From assembly GCA_038238015.1 (NCBI GenBank), contig JBBRYA010000001.1, positions 1-64,000 on the forward strand: a stretch of 64,000 nucleotides of DNA, given 5' to 3'. A program made the translations under genes and the position numbers. The stretch is from DASQFQ01 sp038238015 (GTDB lineage: Bacteria > Actinomycetota > Thermoleophilia > Solirubrobacterales > Solirubrobacteraceae). Positions 37,897 to 47,195 of the stretch are shown piece by piece. Within the stretch, counting starts at the first letter, position 1. Every line of letters starts with the position of its first letter. The notes under the pieces were generated by a model that worked only from the letters and a program-made list of their open reading frames with translations, ran no database searches and had not been told where the DNA came from.

Positions 37897-39483
37897 GTGG
37901 CGGGCAACGTGGCCCCAGTCACCGGGATCCAGGCCCATCTGCCCGCCGAGCTCGAGCAGCCGGTTGCCGACCGGCTGGCCGCCGCCGCCGATCAGGACGT
38001 CGTCGCCCGCATCGGCCGTCGCGACGGCACGCTGTGGGCGCCCGAGGGCACGCCCGAGGTCACCGACCGGCTCGCCTGGCTGACGATCGCCGACGAGATG
38101 CTCGAGCAGGCCGGCGAGCTCGACGCGTTCCGCGCGATCTGCCTGGAGGCCGGCTACACCGACGCCGTGCTGCTCGGGATGGGCGGCTCGAGCCTCGCCC
38201 CGGAGACGTTCCGCCTCTCCTACGGGCCGCAGGACGGCGGCCTGCGCCTGCACGTCCTGGACTCCACGGACCCCGACCAGATCGTCGCCGTCGAGGGGGC
38301 GATCGACGTCGAGCGGACGCTGTTCATCGTTTCGACCAAATCGGGCGGCACCATCGAGACCCTGTCGCTGTTCAAGCACTTCCACGCGTTGCAGGACGAT
38401 GGCGAGCACTTCGTCGCCGTCACCGACCCAGGGTCCTCGCTCGAGGACCTCGCGGCCGAGCACGGCTTCCGCCGTGTCTTCCTCAACGAGCCCGACATCG
38501 GCGGCCGCTACTCGGCGCTGTCCTACTTCGGGCTCGTACCGGCCGCGCTCGCGGGGATCGACGTGCGGCCGGTGCTCGAGGGCGCGCAGGCCGCCCAGCG
38601 CGCGTGCGCGCAGGAGCAGGACAACCCCGGGCTCTGGCTGGGCTGCGCGCTCGGAGAGCTCGCCCGCAACGGCCGCGACAAGCTCACGTGGGTGGCCGAC
38701 GAGCCGATCGCCTCCTTCGGCGTGTGGGCCGAGCAGCTGGTCGCCGAGAGCACCGGCAAGCAGCGCCGCGGGATCCTCCCGATCGCCGACGAGCCGCTGG
38801 GCGGGCCAGAGGCCTACGGCAACGACCGCGTCTTCGTCCACCTCCGGGCCGACGGCGGGCCCGGCCTCGGCGAGCTGGCGGAGGCCGGGCACCCGGTGAT
38901 CACGATCCCCGCCGCCGGGCCCCAGGACCTCGGCCGCCTGTTCTTCCTGTCGGAGTTCGCCACCGCGGTCGTGGGCTGGGCGCTGGAGATCAATCCGTTT
39001 GACCAGCCCAACGTCCAGGAGGCCAAGGACGCCACCAAGAAAGTGCTCGACGAGGGGACGCCGGAGCTCGAGGACGGCGACCTCGCCGAGATCGCCGACG
39101 GGCTCGCACCGCCCCACTACGTGGCGATCATGGGCTACCTGCCCTACTCCGCGGAGGTCGACGCCGCCTTCGCGCGCCTTCGCGCCGCGATCACCACCAG
39201 CCATCGGGTCGCCACGACCTACGGCTACGGCCCGCGCTTCCTGCACTCGACCGGCCAGTTCCACAAGGGCGGGCCGGCCGTCGGGCGCTTCATCCAGCTC
39301 GTCCACGACTCGCAGGCGAGCGCCGCGGTCCCGGGCGAGAGCTTCGACTTCGGCACCCTGATCCGGGCGCAGGCCGACGGAGACCTTCAGACGCTGCGCG
39401 GCCACGGGCTCACCGCGGTCCGGATCCGCCTGTCCTCCGGGGACCTCGCCCGGGCAATCGACGACCTCAAGGGGAACTTCTGA
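37897..39483 (+). CDS. pgi: Glucose-6-phosphate isomerase
   Basis: 528 residues from GTG 37897; GTG 37909 is an alternative. It interconverts glucose-6-phosphate and fructose-6-phosphate. Blocks include DAVLLGMGGSSLAPETFRLSYG, LHVLDSTDPDQIVAVEGAI, LFIVSTKSGGTIETLSLFKHF, FVAVTDPGSSLEDLA, FGVWAEQLVAESTGKQ..GILPI and FHKGGPAVGRFIQL. This form is the one found as the C-terminal half of bifunctional transaldolase/isomerase proteins in actinobacteria, here without the transaldolase half. It heads the cluster pgi-gnd-zwf-opcA, each gene overlapping the next by one to four bases. Confidence 0.92.
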   Translation: MAGNVAPVTGIQAHLPAELEQPVADRLAAAADQDVVARIGRRDGTLWAPEGTPEVTDRLAWLTIADEMLEQAGELDAFRAICLEAGYTDAVLLGMGGSSLAPETFRLSYGPQDGGLRLHVLDSTDPDQIVAVEGAIDVERTLFIVSTKSGGTIETLSLFKHFHALQDDGEHFVAVTDPGSSLEDLAAEHGFRRVFLNEPDIGGRYSALSYFGLVPAALAGIDVRPVLEGAQAAQRACAQEQDNPGLWLGCALGELARNGRDKLTWVADEPIASFGVWAEQLVAESTGKQRRGILPIADEPLGGPEAYGNDRVFVHLRADGGPGLGELAEAGHPVITIPAAGPQDLGRLFFLSEFATAVVGWALEINPFDQPNVQEAKDATKKVLDEGTPELEDGDLAEIADGLAPPHYVAIMGYLPYSAEVDAAFARLRAAITTSHRVATTYGYGPRFLHSTGQFHKGGPAVGRFIQLVHDSQASAAVPGESFDFGTLIRAQADGDLQTLRGHGLTAVRIRLSSGDLARAIDDLKGNF

Positions 39484-40400
39484 TGCAGATCGGCTTCGTC
39501 GGGCTCGGCAAGATGGGCGGCAACATGGTCCACCGCATCGAGCGCGACTCCGACCACGACGTGGTCGCCTTCGACTTCAACGAGGACACCGTGCACGAAG
39601 CCGAGGAGCACGGAGCCTCGGGCGCCTCCTCGCTGGAGGACCTCGTCGGAAAGCTCGACGCCCCCCGCCACGTCTGGATCATGGTCCCGGCCGGCGAGCC
39701 GACGCAGAAGACCGTGGACGAGCTCGCCGACCTGCTTGAGGAGGGCGACACGATCGTGGACGGCGGCAACTCCAACTGGCACGACGACGTGGCCCGCGCC
39801 TCCGCGCTGATCGAGCGCAAGATCCAGTACGTCGACGTCGGCGTCTCCGGCGGCGTCTGGGGCTTGAAGGGCGGCTACTGCATGATGGTCGGCGGGCATC
39901 CGGACTCCGTGAAGGAGCTGACGCCGATCCTCGACGTCCTCGCCCCGCCGGAGGGCTGGCACCACTTCGGCGACGCGGGCGCCGGGCACTTCGTGAAGAT
40001 GATCCACAACGGCGTCGAGTACGGGATGATGCAGGCCTACGCCGAGGGCTTCGAGCTGATGCAGAAGTCGAAGTTCGAGATCGAGCTCAAGGAGGTCGCC
40101 GCCCTCTGGAACCGCGGCTCGGTGGTGCGCTCGTGGCTGTGCGAGCTGGCCGAGCTGGCCTTCGAGGCCGAGGGCAACGAGCTCGAGGGGATCAAGGGCT
40201 CCGTCGCCGACTCCGGCGAGGGCCGCTGGACGATCGTGGACGGGATCGAGCACGAGGTCCCGATGCCCGTGCTCAGCGCCGCGCTCTACGCGCGCTTCTA
40301 CTCGCGCGGCGAGGGCGACTACACCGCGCGCGTCCTCGCCGCCCTGCGAAACCAGTTCGGCGGCCACGCCGTGGAGCGGGCCGCCGGGACCGGCGTCTGA
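39483..40400 (+). CDS. gnd: 6-phosphogluconate dehydrogenase, decarboxylating (short GndA/YqeC type)
   Basis: 305 residues, ATG overlapping the pgi stop (TGATG). Rossmann motif MQIGFVGLGKMGGNMVHRI at the N-terminus; IMVPAGEPTQKTVDELADLL; IVDGGNSNWHDD with the substrate-binding N; YVDVGVSGGVWGLKGGYCMMVGG; and GAGHFVKMIHNGVEYGMMQAYAEG, with catalytic lysine K in HFVKMIHNG and Glu in GVEYG. The length of about 300 is that of the tetrameric NAD-preferring branch rather than the 470-residue dimeric enzyme. The enzyme converts 6-phosphogluconate to ribulose-5-phosphate and CO2. Confidence 0.95.
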   Translation: MQIGFVGLGKMGGNMVHRIERDSDHDVVAFDFNEDTVHEAEEHGASGASSLEDLVGKLDAPRHVWIMVPAGEPTQKTVDELADLLEEGDTIVDGGNSNWHDDVARASALIERKIQYVDVGVSGGVWGLKGGYCMMVGGHPDSVKELTPILDVLAPPEGWHHFGDAGAGHFVKMIHNGVEYGMMQAYAEGFELMQKSKFEIELKEVAALWNRGSVVRSWLCELAELAFEAEGNELEGIKGSVADSGEGRWTIVDGIEHEVPMPVLSAALYARFYSRGEGDYTARVLAALRNQFGGHAVERAAGTGV

Positions 40401-41947
40401 TGGCCGCGACGGCGACCGACACAGCGAGAGAGCAGGCCGAGAACCCCCTGACCGAGGGCCTCGAGCGCCTCCCGGTCGCTCCGACGACCATGGTCATCTT
40501 CGGCGCCTCGGGCGACCTCGCGCATCGCAAGCTGCTGCCCGCGCTCTACAACCTCGCCCACGAGGGCGCGCTGCCCGAGCGCTTCAACATGGTCGGCGCC
40601 GCGCGGCGCGAGCAGACCGACGAGGAGTTCCGCGAGGTCGCGCGCGAGGCGATCGAGGCAAACTCGCGCCGCGAGCCCGACGCCAAGGTGCTCGACGGCC
40701 TGCTCGAGCGCATGCGCTACGTGGCGGTCCCCTTCGACGACTCAGAGGCCTACGGCAAGCTCGGCGAGGTCATCGAGGAGCTCGACGACGAGGCCGGCCA
40801 GCCGCTGGCGCGCATGTACTACCTCTCCACCGCGCCGGAGTACTTCTCCGTGATCGCCGACGAGCTCAAGAAGGCGGGCCTGCACCGCCACAAGGGCGCC
40901 GACGTCCGCGTGGTGATCGAGAAGCCCTTCGGCACCGACCTCGCGTCGGCGAAGGCGCTGCAGGAGGACATCTCGAAGGTCTTCCGCGAGCGCCAGGTCT
41001 TCCGCATCGACCACTACCTCGGCAAGGAGACCGTCCAGAACGTCCTCGCCTTCCGCTTCGCCAACCTGATGTTCGAGCCGGTGTGGAACCGCAACTACAT
41101 CGACCACGTGCAGATCACCGCGGCGGAGGACATCGGCATCGGCTCGCGCGCGGGCTACTACGACCAGGCGGGCGCGCTGCGCGATCTCGTTCAGAACCAC
41201 ATGCTGCAGCTGCTGACCCTGCTGTGCATGGAGCCGCCGGCCAGCTTCGACGCCGACAAGGTGCGCGACGAGAAGGTCAAGGTGCTCGACGCGATCACCC
41301 CGCCGACGCCCGAGCAGGTGGCGCAGATGACCGTGCGCGCGCAGTACACGTCGGGCATGGCCGACGGCGAGGAGGTGCACGGGTACCTCGACGAGGACGA
41401 CGTGCCCGACGATTCCGAGACCGAGACCTACGCGGCGCTGCGCCTCGAGGTCCACAACTGGCGCTGGGAGGGCGTGCCGTTCGTGCTGCGCACCGGCAAG
41501 CGCCTGTCGCGCAAGACGACCGAGATCGCGGTGCAGCTCAAGCCGGTGCCGCACCTCGCCTTCCAGTCCCACGGCTCGGTCGGCGTGCAGCCCAACCTGC
41601 TGATCCTCGCCGTGCAGCCCAACGAGGGCGTGTCGCTCTCGCTGGGGGCGAAGATCCCAGGCTCGCGTATGCGCATCCGCCCGGTGAACATGGAGTTCCT
41701 CTACGGCTCGGCGTTCATGTCGCAGTCCCCCGAGGCCTACGAGCGCCTGATCCAGGACGCGATGCGCGGCGAGGCGACGTTGTTCACGCGCTCCGACGAG
41801 GTGATCGCCCAGTGGTCGATCATCGACCCGATCCTGAAGGCGTGGAAGGACGGCGACCTGCCGATGGCCCACTACGAGGCGGGGTCGCCGGGGCCGCAGG
41901 AGGCCGAGGACCTGATCGGCGAGGGCCGCTCCTGGCGCGGGCTATGA
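40400..41947 (+). CDS. zwf: Glucose-6-phosphate 1-dehydrogenase
   Basis: 515 residues, ATG overlapping the gnd stop. Coenzyme site VIFGASGDLAHRKLLPALYNLA (GxSGDLxxRK); FGTDLASAKALQ; and the active site RIDHYLGKE (R202-K209, catalytic base region H205). NIVFRF-like VLAFRFANLMFEPVWNRNYIDHVQITAAED, GALRDLVQNHMLQLL and RTGKRLSRKTTEIAVQLKPVPH follow. The enzyme oxidises glucose-6-phosphate to 6-phosphogluconolactone and makes NADPH. OpcA, encoded next with a 4-base overlap, is its assembly or allosteric partner in actinobacteria and cyanobacteria. Confidence 0.97.
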   Translation: MAATATDTAREQAENPLTEGLERLPVAPTTMVIFGASGDLAHRKLLPALYNLAHEGALPERFNMVGAARREQTDEEFREVAREAIEANSRREPDAKVLDGLLERMRYVAVPFDDSEAYGKLGEVIEELDDEAGQPLARMYYLSTAPEYFSVIADELKKAGLHRHKGADVRVVIEKPFGTDLASAKALQEDISKVFRERQVFRIDHYLGKETVQNVLAFRFANLMFEPVWNRNYIDHVQITAAEDIGIGSRAGYYDQAGALRDLVQNHMLQLLTLLCMEPPASFDADKVRDEKVKVLDAITPPTPEQVAQMTVRAQYTSGMADGEEVHGYLDEDDVPDDSETETYAALRLEVHNWRWEGVPFVLRTGKRLSRKTTEIAVQLKPVPHLAFQSHGSVGVQPNLLILAVQPNEGVSLSLGAKIPGSRMRIRPVNMEFLYGSAFMSQSPEAYERLIQDAMRGEATLFTRSDEVIAQWSIIDPILKAWKDGDLPMAHYEAGSPGPQEAEDLIGEGRSWRGL

Positions 41948-42999
41948 CCGAGGAGGTCTGGCGCGAGCGCGACACGACCCCGAGCAAGATCGAAGCGGCG
42001 CTGCGCAGGCTGCTGATCGAGCGCTACCACGACCAGGACGCCTTCGTCCCCGCGCGCGTGCTCAACCTGATCGTCGTGGTCGACCGCGAGTTCCGCGGAG
42101 AGGTCGAGAACCGCCTGGAGCGCGTCGGGCGCTACCACCCCTCGCGGCTGATCCTGTGCTCGGTCAGCGACCGGCGCAAGACGATCGACGCGTGGTGCAG
42201 CGTCTCCGACGACGCCGGCTCCGCGCCGGGGAAGATCGCGATCGGCCGCGAGCAGGTCGAGCTGGACATCGGCGAGCGCCACCTGGCCTCGCTGGACTCG
42301 ATCGTCGACCCGTTGCTGGTGAGCGACCTCGCGACGGTCGTGTGGGCGCCGCACTCGCACGAGATCGCGGTCGACGCGCTGCGCCGGCTCGCGCAGGTCG
42401 TGCTGGTGGACTCCCAGGACGAGCCCGAGCTGGGGGCCGCGCTGGACCGCGCCGAGGATCTGCTCGAGAACGCCTACGTGGTCGATCTCGCGTGGCTGCG
42501 CTCGACGCCCTGGCGCGAGCGCGTCGCCGCCGCCTTCGACCCGCCCGCGCTGCGGCGCAGCCTCGGCGAGATCTCCGCTGTGACCGTCCGGCACCGCGCC
42601 GACTCCGTCGCCGCCGCGGTGCTGTTCTGTGGCTGGCTGAGCTCGCGCCTGGGCTGGAAGGCAGGGTCGCTCTCGGGTTCCGGGGAACGACTGAGCGGGC
42701 GCGCCCGGGCGCGCCGCGGCGAGATCTCGATCAAGCTCGAGCACGTCGAGCAGCCGGGTGCGCCCGGGCTCGCCGGGGTGACGATCGAGATGGCCTCAGG
42801 CCGTTCGCTGTCGCTGGACCGCACGGAGGGCGGGCTGCGCTCGGTGCGGCGCGAGCGCGACGGCAAGGAGATCGCCTGGACCGTACTCGGCGCGTCGCGT
42901 GGCGAGTCGGGGATCCTCGGCGAGGGCGTCCGCCAGGCGCTGCTGCGCGATCCGACCTACCGCCCCGCGCTGACTGCGGCGCGCGCGATGGTCGCGTAG
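41944..42999 (+). CDS. opcA: Glucose-6-phosphate dehydrogenase assembly protein OpcA
   Basis: 351 residues, ATG overlapping the zwf stop. Conserved OpcA blocks are IEAALRRLLIERYHDQDAFVPARVLNLIVVVD at the N-terminus, HPSRLILCSVSD, IAIGREQVELDIGERHLASLDSIVDPLLVSDLATVVWAP, VLVDSQDEPELG and VVDLAWLRSTPWRERVAAAFDPP. The protein has no catalytic site; it promotes G6PDH oligomerisation and redox regulation. The C-terminal 130 residues (ADSVAAAVLFCGWLSSRLGW...) carry the second OpcA domain. In most actinobacteria pgl follows at once; here two unrelated genes intervene. Confidence 0.93.
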   Translation: MTEEVWRERDTTPSKIEAALRRLLIERYHDQDAFVPARVLNLIVVVDREFRGEVENRLERVGRYHPSRLILCSVSDRRKTIDAWCSVSDDAGSAPGKIAIGREQVELDIGERHLASLDSIVDPLLVSDLATVVWAPHSHEIAVDALRRLAQVVLVDSQDEPELGAALDRAEDLLENAYVVDLAWLRSTPWRERVAAAFDPPALRRSLGEISAVTVRHRADSVAAAVLFCGWLSSRLGWKAGSLSGSGERLSGRARARRGEISIKLEHVEQPGAPGLAGVTIEMASGRSLSLDRTEGGLRSVRRERDGKEIAWTVLGASRGESGILGEGVRQALLRDPTYRPALTAARAMVA

Positions 43000-43095
43000 A
43001 CGCCGGGTTCGCGCCGATCTGCCAGGAGTCGGTTTGTGCTCGATTCGAGGGGGTAGGGCCGCGATCAGGAGGGGGACGAGCGGCGAGGAGACACG

Positions 43096-45345
43096 ATGAT
43101 CGGCAGGGCGCGCGCAGGACGTTCGGCACGGTGGTTCTGCCGCCGGATCGGGATTGTCGCCGGGGTGGTCGCCGCTGTCTGTGCCGCCGGTCCGGCCGTC
43201 GCGCAGACGACGGGCGAGTTCTCGCAGCCGTTCGCGGAGCCGACTATCGACGGCCAGCCGACTGACAGCAAGTGCATCCGTCGCGCGCCGCGGCCGGGGC
43301 TCGAGCCGAGCGGTCCGCTCTACAACCCCTACTGGGCGTGCAAGCCGGCTGCGGCGTCCTCGAGCGTCACCCCCGTCCGGAACCGGATCGTGTACTGGAA
43401 CGCGCTCGAGGGGACGGAGAACATCAACGCGTCGATCGCGGGCGAATTCGGGGCGGTCGCCGTCAACGACCAGACCCGCAAGCTCGACCTCAATCCCTCC
43501 GATCCCATCCACTCCTCGTGGAGCAACCCGACGCCGGTCGACGGCGGCGCGAACCCCCCGCCCGAGGGCAATCCCGACAAGGAGTTCCTCGGCGTGCCCA
43601 ACGACGTGGGCCGCAAGCTCGACCCGGCCTACAACGACGGGTCGCTGTTCTGCTCCGATCAGAACTTCCTGCCCGACGGCAGGCTGCTCGCCACGGGCGG
43701 GACCACCTACAAGAACGACCCGCCCACCACCACGGGCTCGACCCCGGGCGCCCTCGAGCTCCAGGGCATGCGCAACTCCCGCGTCTATGACCCGCGAACC
43801 AACCGCTGGGTCCAGACGCCGAGGATGAACTTCGGGCGCTGGTACCCGACGCTCGTCACGCTCGGGGAGCGGGGCGGGCAGGCCGGTGACACCTTCGTGG
43901 CCAGCGGCGTCAAGAATCTGCTCAAGCCCTACGACAAGCCCACCGAACCGGGGATCCCACCGCAGCCCGGCCCGCTGCCCGGCGAGGTCACGTCGAACCG
44001 CTCGGGCGACAACGTGCAGGAGACCGAGGTCCGCAACGCCTGCTCGGGCCGCTGGGAGCTACAGGGCCCGAGGGACGCGCAGGATCCGTCGGACCGCGCG
44101 CTGCCGCTGTTCCCACGCCTGCACCTGCTGCCCAACGGCCACGTCTACTACAACGGGGCCGGCCAGGCGTACAACCCGCAGGGTCAGTCCTACAACGAGG
44201 CGCTGTGGAACATCGCCGCCACCTTCGATCCCGCCACCCGGCGCTGGAGCGACGTCGGCGTCCCCGGCTCGGGGCCGGGGATGAACCCGGCGTTCGCCGG
44301 GTTCCGCGGCTCGACCTTCTCGATCATGCTGCCGCTCCGGCCCGACGCGTCGGGGCGCTACCGGCGAGCAAGCTTCCTGACCGCCGGCGGCGTGCTCGGC
44401 ACCACCCCCGGCTCCTACCAGGCGATCACCGACAGCCGCATCGACACTATCGACACCGGCGTCACGACACCCGCGAGCCCCGGGGGCACCCTCAGCTCGG
44501 AGAAGGCGGGCGACCTCAACCATCCGCGCTGGTATTCCTCGGGCACGCTGCTGCCGACGGGCGAGGTGCTGGCGACATCGGGCGCCGAGCAGGACGAGGT
44601 CGTCGCGCCGGGCTTCGAGACGCCGGTGCAGGAGGCCGAGATCTTCGATCCCGAAACGCGGCAGTGGCGCAGGGACTCGACTGCCCATCGGCTGCGCACC
44701 TACCACAACACCGCCGTCCTGCTACCGGACGCGCGCGTGCTGGTGGGCGGCCACGCCCCGATCTCGATGGGATACGGCCGCAACGGCGTGGGACAGGATC
44801 CGCAGAACCCGACCCGCCCCTACGCAGGCGGGATCGAGGGCCAGTACAACCAGCCGAGCTCGAAGAACGACGGCCGCGACCCGACGTTCGAGATCTACAC
44901 GCCGCCCTACCTCCGCACGGGGCAGCCGCAGCCTGCCGCGCCGGGGGTCGACGCTCGGCAGCGCCGCTACGGCGGAACGACGGAGATCCGCCTGAGCCAC
45001 CCGGCGTCCCAGGCGGATCGCGTGGTGCTGGTCCGCAATGCGTCCTCGACGCACCTCGTGGACGGCGACCAGCGCACGGTTGAGCTGCCGATCGTCGCGC
45101 GTCACGGGAACACCGTGACCGTGAAGGGGCCTCCCGACGCCAACGTGGCGCCGCCCGGCCCGTACATGCTCTTCGTCAACCGCCAGACCCCGAGCGGTCC
45201 GGTGCCGTCCAAGGCGGCGCAGGTCTTCGTGGGGTCCAGCCACTGCAGCGCCAACAACGGCAACGGCAACGGTGATGGCAACGGCAACGGCGACGGGACC
45301 GGCAACGACAACGGCAACGGCGGCGACGATCAGGACCACGACTAG
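43096..45345 (+). CDS. Secreted galactose oxidase/glyoxal oxidase-like copper-radical oxidase
   Basis: 749 residues, ATG at 43096 with GAGGAG upstream and a signal peptide (IVAGVVAAVCAAGPAVAQ). A kelch-type seven-bladed propeller and a C-terminal DUF1929 Ig-like domain match galactose/glyoxal oxidases. All expected active-site residues are present. C186 in LFCSDQNFLPDGRLLATGG and Y250 in GRWYPTLVTL can form the Tyr-Cys cofactor. Y536 and H537 in RTYHNTAVLLPDARVLVGG and H653 in THLVDGDQR complete the copper site. It probably oxidises an alcohol or aldehyde outside the cell and releases hydrogen peroxide. The tail is a Gly/Asn/Asp repeat. It sits between opcA and pgl. Confidence 0.88.
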   Translation: MIGRARAGRSARWFCRRIGIVAGVVAAVCAAGPAVAQTTGEFSQPFAEPTIDGQPTDSKCIRRAPRPGLEPSGPLYNPYWACKPAAASSSVTPVRNRIVYWNALEGTENINASIAGEFGAVAVNDQTRKLDLNPSDPIHSSWSNPTPVDGGANPPPEGNPDKEFLGVPNDVGRKLDPAYNDGSLFCSDQNFLPDGRLLATGGTTYKNDPPTTTGSTPGALELQGMRNSRVYDPRTNRWVQTPRMNFGRWYPTLVTLGERGGQAGDTFVASGVKNLLKPYDKPTEPGIPPQPGPLPGEVTSNRSGDNVQETEVRNACSGRWELQGPRDAQDPSDRALPLFPRLHLLPNGHVYYNGAGQAYNPQGQSYNEALWNIAATFDPATRRWSDVGVPGSGPGMNPAFAGFRGSTFSIMLPLRPDASGRYRRASFLTAGGVLGTTPGSYQAITDSRIDTIDTGVTTPASPGGTLSSEKAGDLNHPRWYSSGTLLPTGEVLATSGAEQDEVVAPGFETPVQEAEIFDPETRQWRRDSTAHRLRTYHNTAVLLPDARVLVGGHAPISMGYGRNGVGQDPQNPTRPYAGGIEGQYNQPSSKNDGRDPTFEIYTPPYLRTGQPQPAAPGVDARQRRYGGTTEIRLSHPASQADRVVLVRNASSTHLVDGDQRTVELPIVARHGNTVTVKGPPDANVAPPGPYMLFVNRQTPSGPVPSKAAQVFVGSSHCSANNGNGNGDGNGNGDGTGNDNGNGGDDQDHD
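45253..45330 (+). repeat. GGCAAC-type hexanucleotide repeat encoding a Gly/Asn/Asp tail
   Basis: Units of GGCAAC with GGTGAT/GGCGAC variants are repeated about a dozen times, giving NGNGNGDGNGNGDG at the C-terminus of the oxidase. The start codon of the next gene lies inside the array in another frame, so changes in repeat number could alter both proteins. Confidence 0.8.
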
Positions 45346-46465
45346 CGCGCGGGTCTGCGCCGCCCTGGCGGCAGTCGCCGCGGGCGCATGGTCGTCCTCC
45401 GGCGCACCGCCGGCCGGGGCCCATGGGGAGACCAGTCCGCTCATCCGGACGGTGATCGACCGTGTCGATCCGGCGCTGCCGGGCGTGCGCGTCGCCGCCG
45501 TGCGCGGCACCGCCTCGCTCCTGCAGATCGTCAACCCGACTCAGCGCGACCTCGAGGTGATCGCGCCGCGCGGGGAGCCGTTTCTCCGCGTCGGTCCGCG
45601 CGGGACGTTCGCCAACCTGGAGTCAGGCTTCTGGTACCAATCCGGCAACCCCGACGGCACCGGCGGCCTACCGCCCAATGCGCGGCGCGGTCCTCCCCGG
45701 TGGCAGCTCGTGTCGCGCGCGCCGGCGTGGTCCTACTACGAGCATCGCCTGCATCCGGCACAGGTGCGCCTCCCACGCGCCCAGCGGGGGACCCGACGCG
45801 TGCTGCGGCTCCTGGACTGGACGGTTCCCCTGCGCTACGGGGGCGCCCCCGCGCGGATCGAGGGGCACATCGAGTTCCGGCCCGTCCTGGGCACCGTCGC
45901 GCCCGCGCTTGTGTCCTCGCCGCGGCCACTTCCCGGCGTGAGCGTCTCGGTCCTGCCGGGCCGGTTCCCCGGGCTGCTGCTCCAGAGCGCGGCGAAGGGG
46001 ACGGTGACCGTGCGCGGCCGGGCCGGCGAGCCGTTCGCGCGCATCGGCCCGGCCGGGGTTGACGTCAACCTGCGGAGCCCGACCTACGCCGACGACCAGC
46101 GCGCACGAGGTGAGCTGACCCGTGTGGCCGTCGACGCGCACGCTGCGCCCGCGTGGCACCAGGTCGCCACGACGCCCTCGCATGCCTGGCTGGACTCGCG
46201 TGTCGGCTACGCCCCCGAGCAGCCACCGGAGGCGGTCGTGGCCCGCAACCAGACCGCGCGGCTGAGCAACTGGAGCATCCCGATCGAGAGCGGGACTCGG
46301 CGCGTCAAGATCCGCGGCACGACGGACTGGGTGCCCTCGGGGCCGAACGGCCTGCCCGACGCCGCTGCCGCCCCGGGCGGCCAGGCCAGCCCGCTCTGGC
46401 TCGCCGCCGTGCTCGCCGGCATCGGCCTGCTCGCCGCCGCGGCGCTGGCCCTGCGGCGGCGATGA
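45272..46465 (+). CDS. Exported, C-terminally membrane-anchored protein with an internal duplication
   Basis: Up to 397 residues. The start is uncertain: GTG 45272 and ATG 45275 lie in the repeat of the previous gene, and no later good start precedes the hydrophobic segment ARVCAALAAVAAGAW that reads as a signal peptide. Two similar units are visible: VAAVRGTASLLQIVNPTQRDLEVIAPRGEPFLRVGPRGTFANLES (about residues 73-117) and VSVLPGRFPGLLLQSAAKGTVTVRGRAGEPFARIGPAGVDVNLRS (about 225-269). Both contain GEPFxRxGPxG and end in N-L-x-S. A C-terminal helix (LWLAAVLAGIGLLAAAALAL) plus RRR anchors the protein. The family is not known to me; overlap with the oxidase gene suggests they act together. Confidence 0.65.
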   Translation: MMATATATGPATTTATAATIRTTTSARVCAALAAVAAGAWSSSGAPPAGAHGETSPLIRTVIDRVDPALPGVRVAAVRGTASLLQIVNPTQRDLEVIAPRGEPFLRVGPRGTFANLESGFWYQSGNPDGTGGLPPNARRGPPRWQLVSRAPAWSYYEHRLHPAQVRLPRAQRGTRRVLRLLDWTVPLRYGGAPARIEGHIEFRPVLGTVAPALVSSPRPLPGVSVSVLPGRFPGLLLQSAAKGTVTVRGRAGEPFARIGPAGVDVNLRSPTYADDQRARGELTRVAVDAHAAPAWHQVATTPSHAWLDSRVGYAPEQPPEAVVARNQTARLSNWSIPIESGTRRVKIRGTTDWVPSGPNGLPDAAAAPGGQASPLWLAAVLAGIGLLAAAALALRRR

Positions 46466-46514
46466 CGGGGCCACCGCGGGGCGTGGCCGGCGACAACCGG
46501 TTACGGTCCGCCCC

Positions 46515-47195
46515 ATGAGGGAGATCCGGGTGGTCCAGGACCCGGCGGCCGAGGTCGCCGATCGTCTCACCGAGGTCGCCGAGGCGAGCGGGCAGATCGC
46601 GCTGGCGGGCGGGTCGACGCCGCAGCGCGCCTACGAGCTGGCCGCGGAGCGCGACGCCGACTGGAGCGGCGCCACCGTCTGGTTCAGCGACGAGCGGGCG
46701 GTCGGCCCGACCGACCCGGACTCGAACTTCGCGATGGCCGACGCCGCGCTGCTCTCGCGCCTCTCGCGCCCTCCGCGGGTCATGCGCATCGAGGGCGAGC
46801 TGGGGCCGGACGCGGCCGCCGGCGCCTACGAGGCGCTGGTGCGCGAGCACCTCGGGGGGGAGCCGCGCTTCGACCTGCTGCTGCTCGGGCTCGGCCCCGA
46901 CGCCCACGTCGCCTCGCTGTTCCCCGGCAAGCCGGCCCTGGAGGAGCGCAGCCGCTTCATCGCCGCCGTGCCGCAGGCCGGCATGGCGCCGCAGGTCCCG
47001 CGCGTGACGTTCACGCTGCCGCTGATCAACGGCGCCCGCGACGTGACGCTGCTCACCGCCGGCGAGGACAAGGCGCAGGCGGTGGCGCGCGCGTTCGGCG
47101 ACCAGCCCGACGCGTCCGTGCCCGCGGCGCAGGTGGACCCGAGGGCGGGCAGCTTCTTCGTGATCCTCGACGAGGCCGCGGCGGCGGGGTTGTAG
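46515..47195 (+). CDS. pgl: 6-phosphogluconolactonase
   Basis: 226 residues, ATG at 46515. NagB/SOL-type lactonase: QIALAGGSTPQRAYELAAE, TVWFSDERAVGPTDPDSNFAMADAALLSRL, FDLLLLGLGPDAHVASLFPG with the catalytic D/H pair in GPDAHVASLFPG, and PQVPRVTFTLPLINGARDVTLLTAG. It hydrolyses 6-phosphogluconolactone to 6-phosphogluconate, linking the Zwf and Gnd reactions encoded upstream. Its stop shares a base with the GTG of the sugar kinase. Confidence 0.95.
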   Translation: MREIRVVQDPAAEVADRLTEVAEASGQIALAGGSTPQRAYELAAERDADWSGATVWFSDERAVGPTDPDSNFAMADAALLSRLSRPPRVMRIEGELGPDAAAGAYEALVREHLGGEPRFDLLLLGLGPDAHVASLFPGKPALEERSRFIAAVPQAGMAPQVPRVTFTLPLINGARDVTLLTAGEDKAQAVARAFGDQPDASVPAAQVDPRAGSFFVILDEAAAAGL

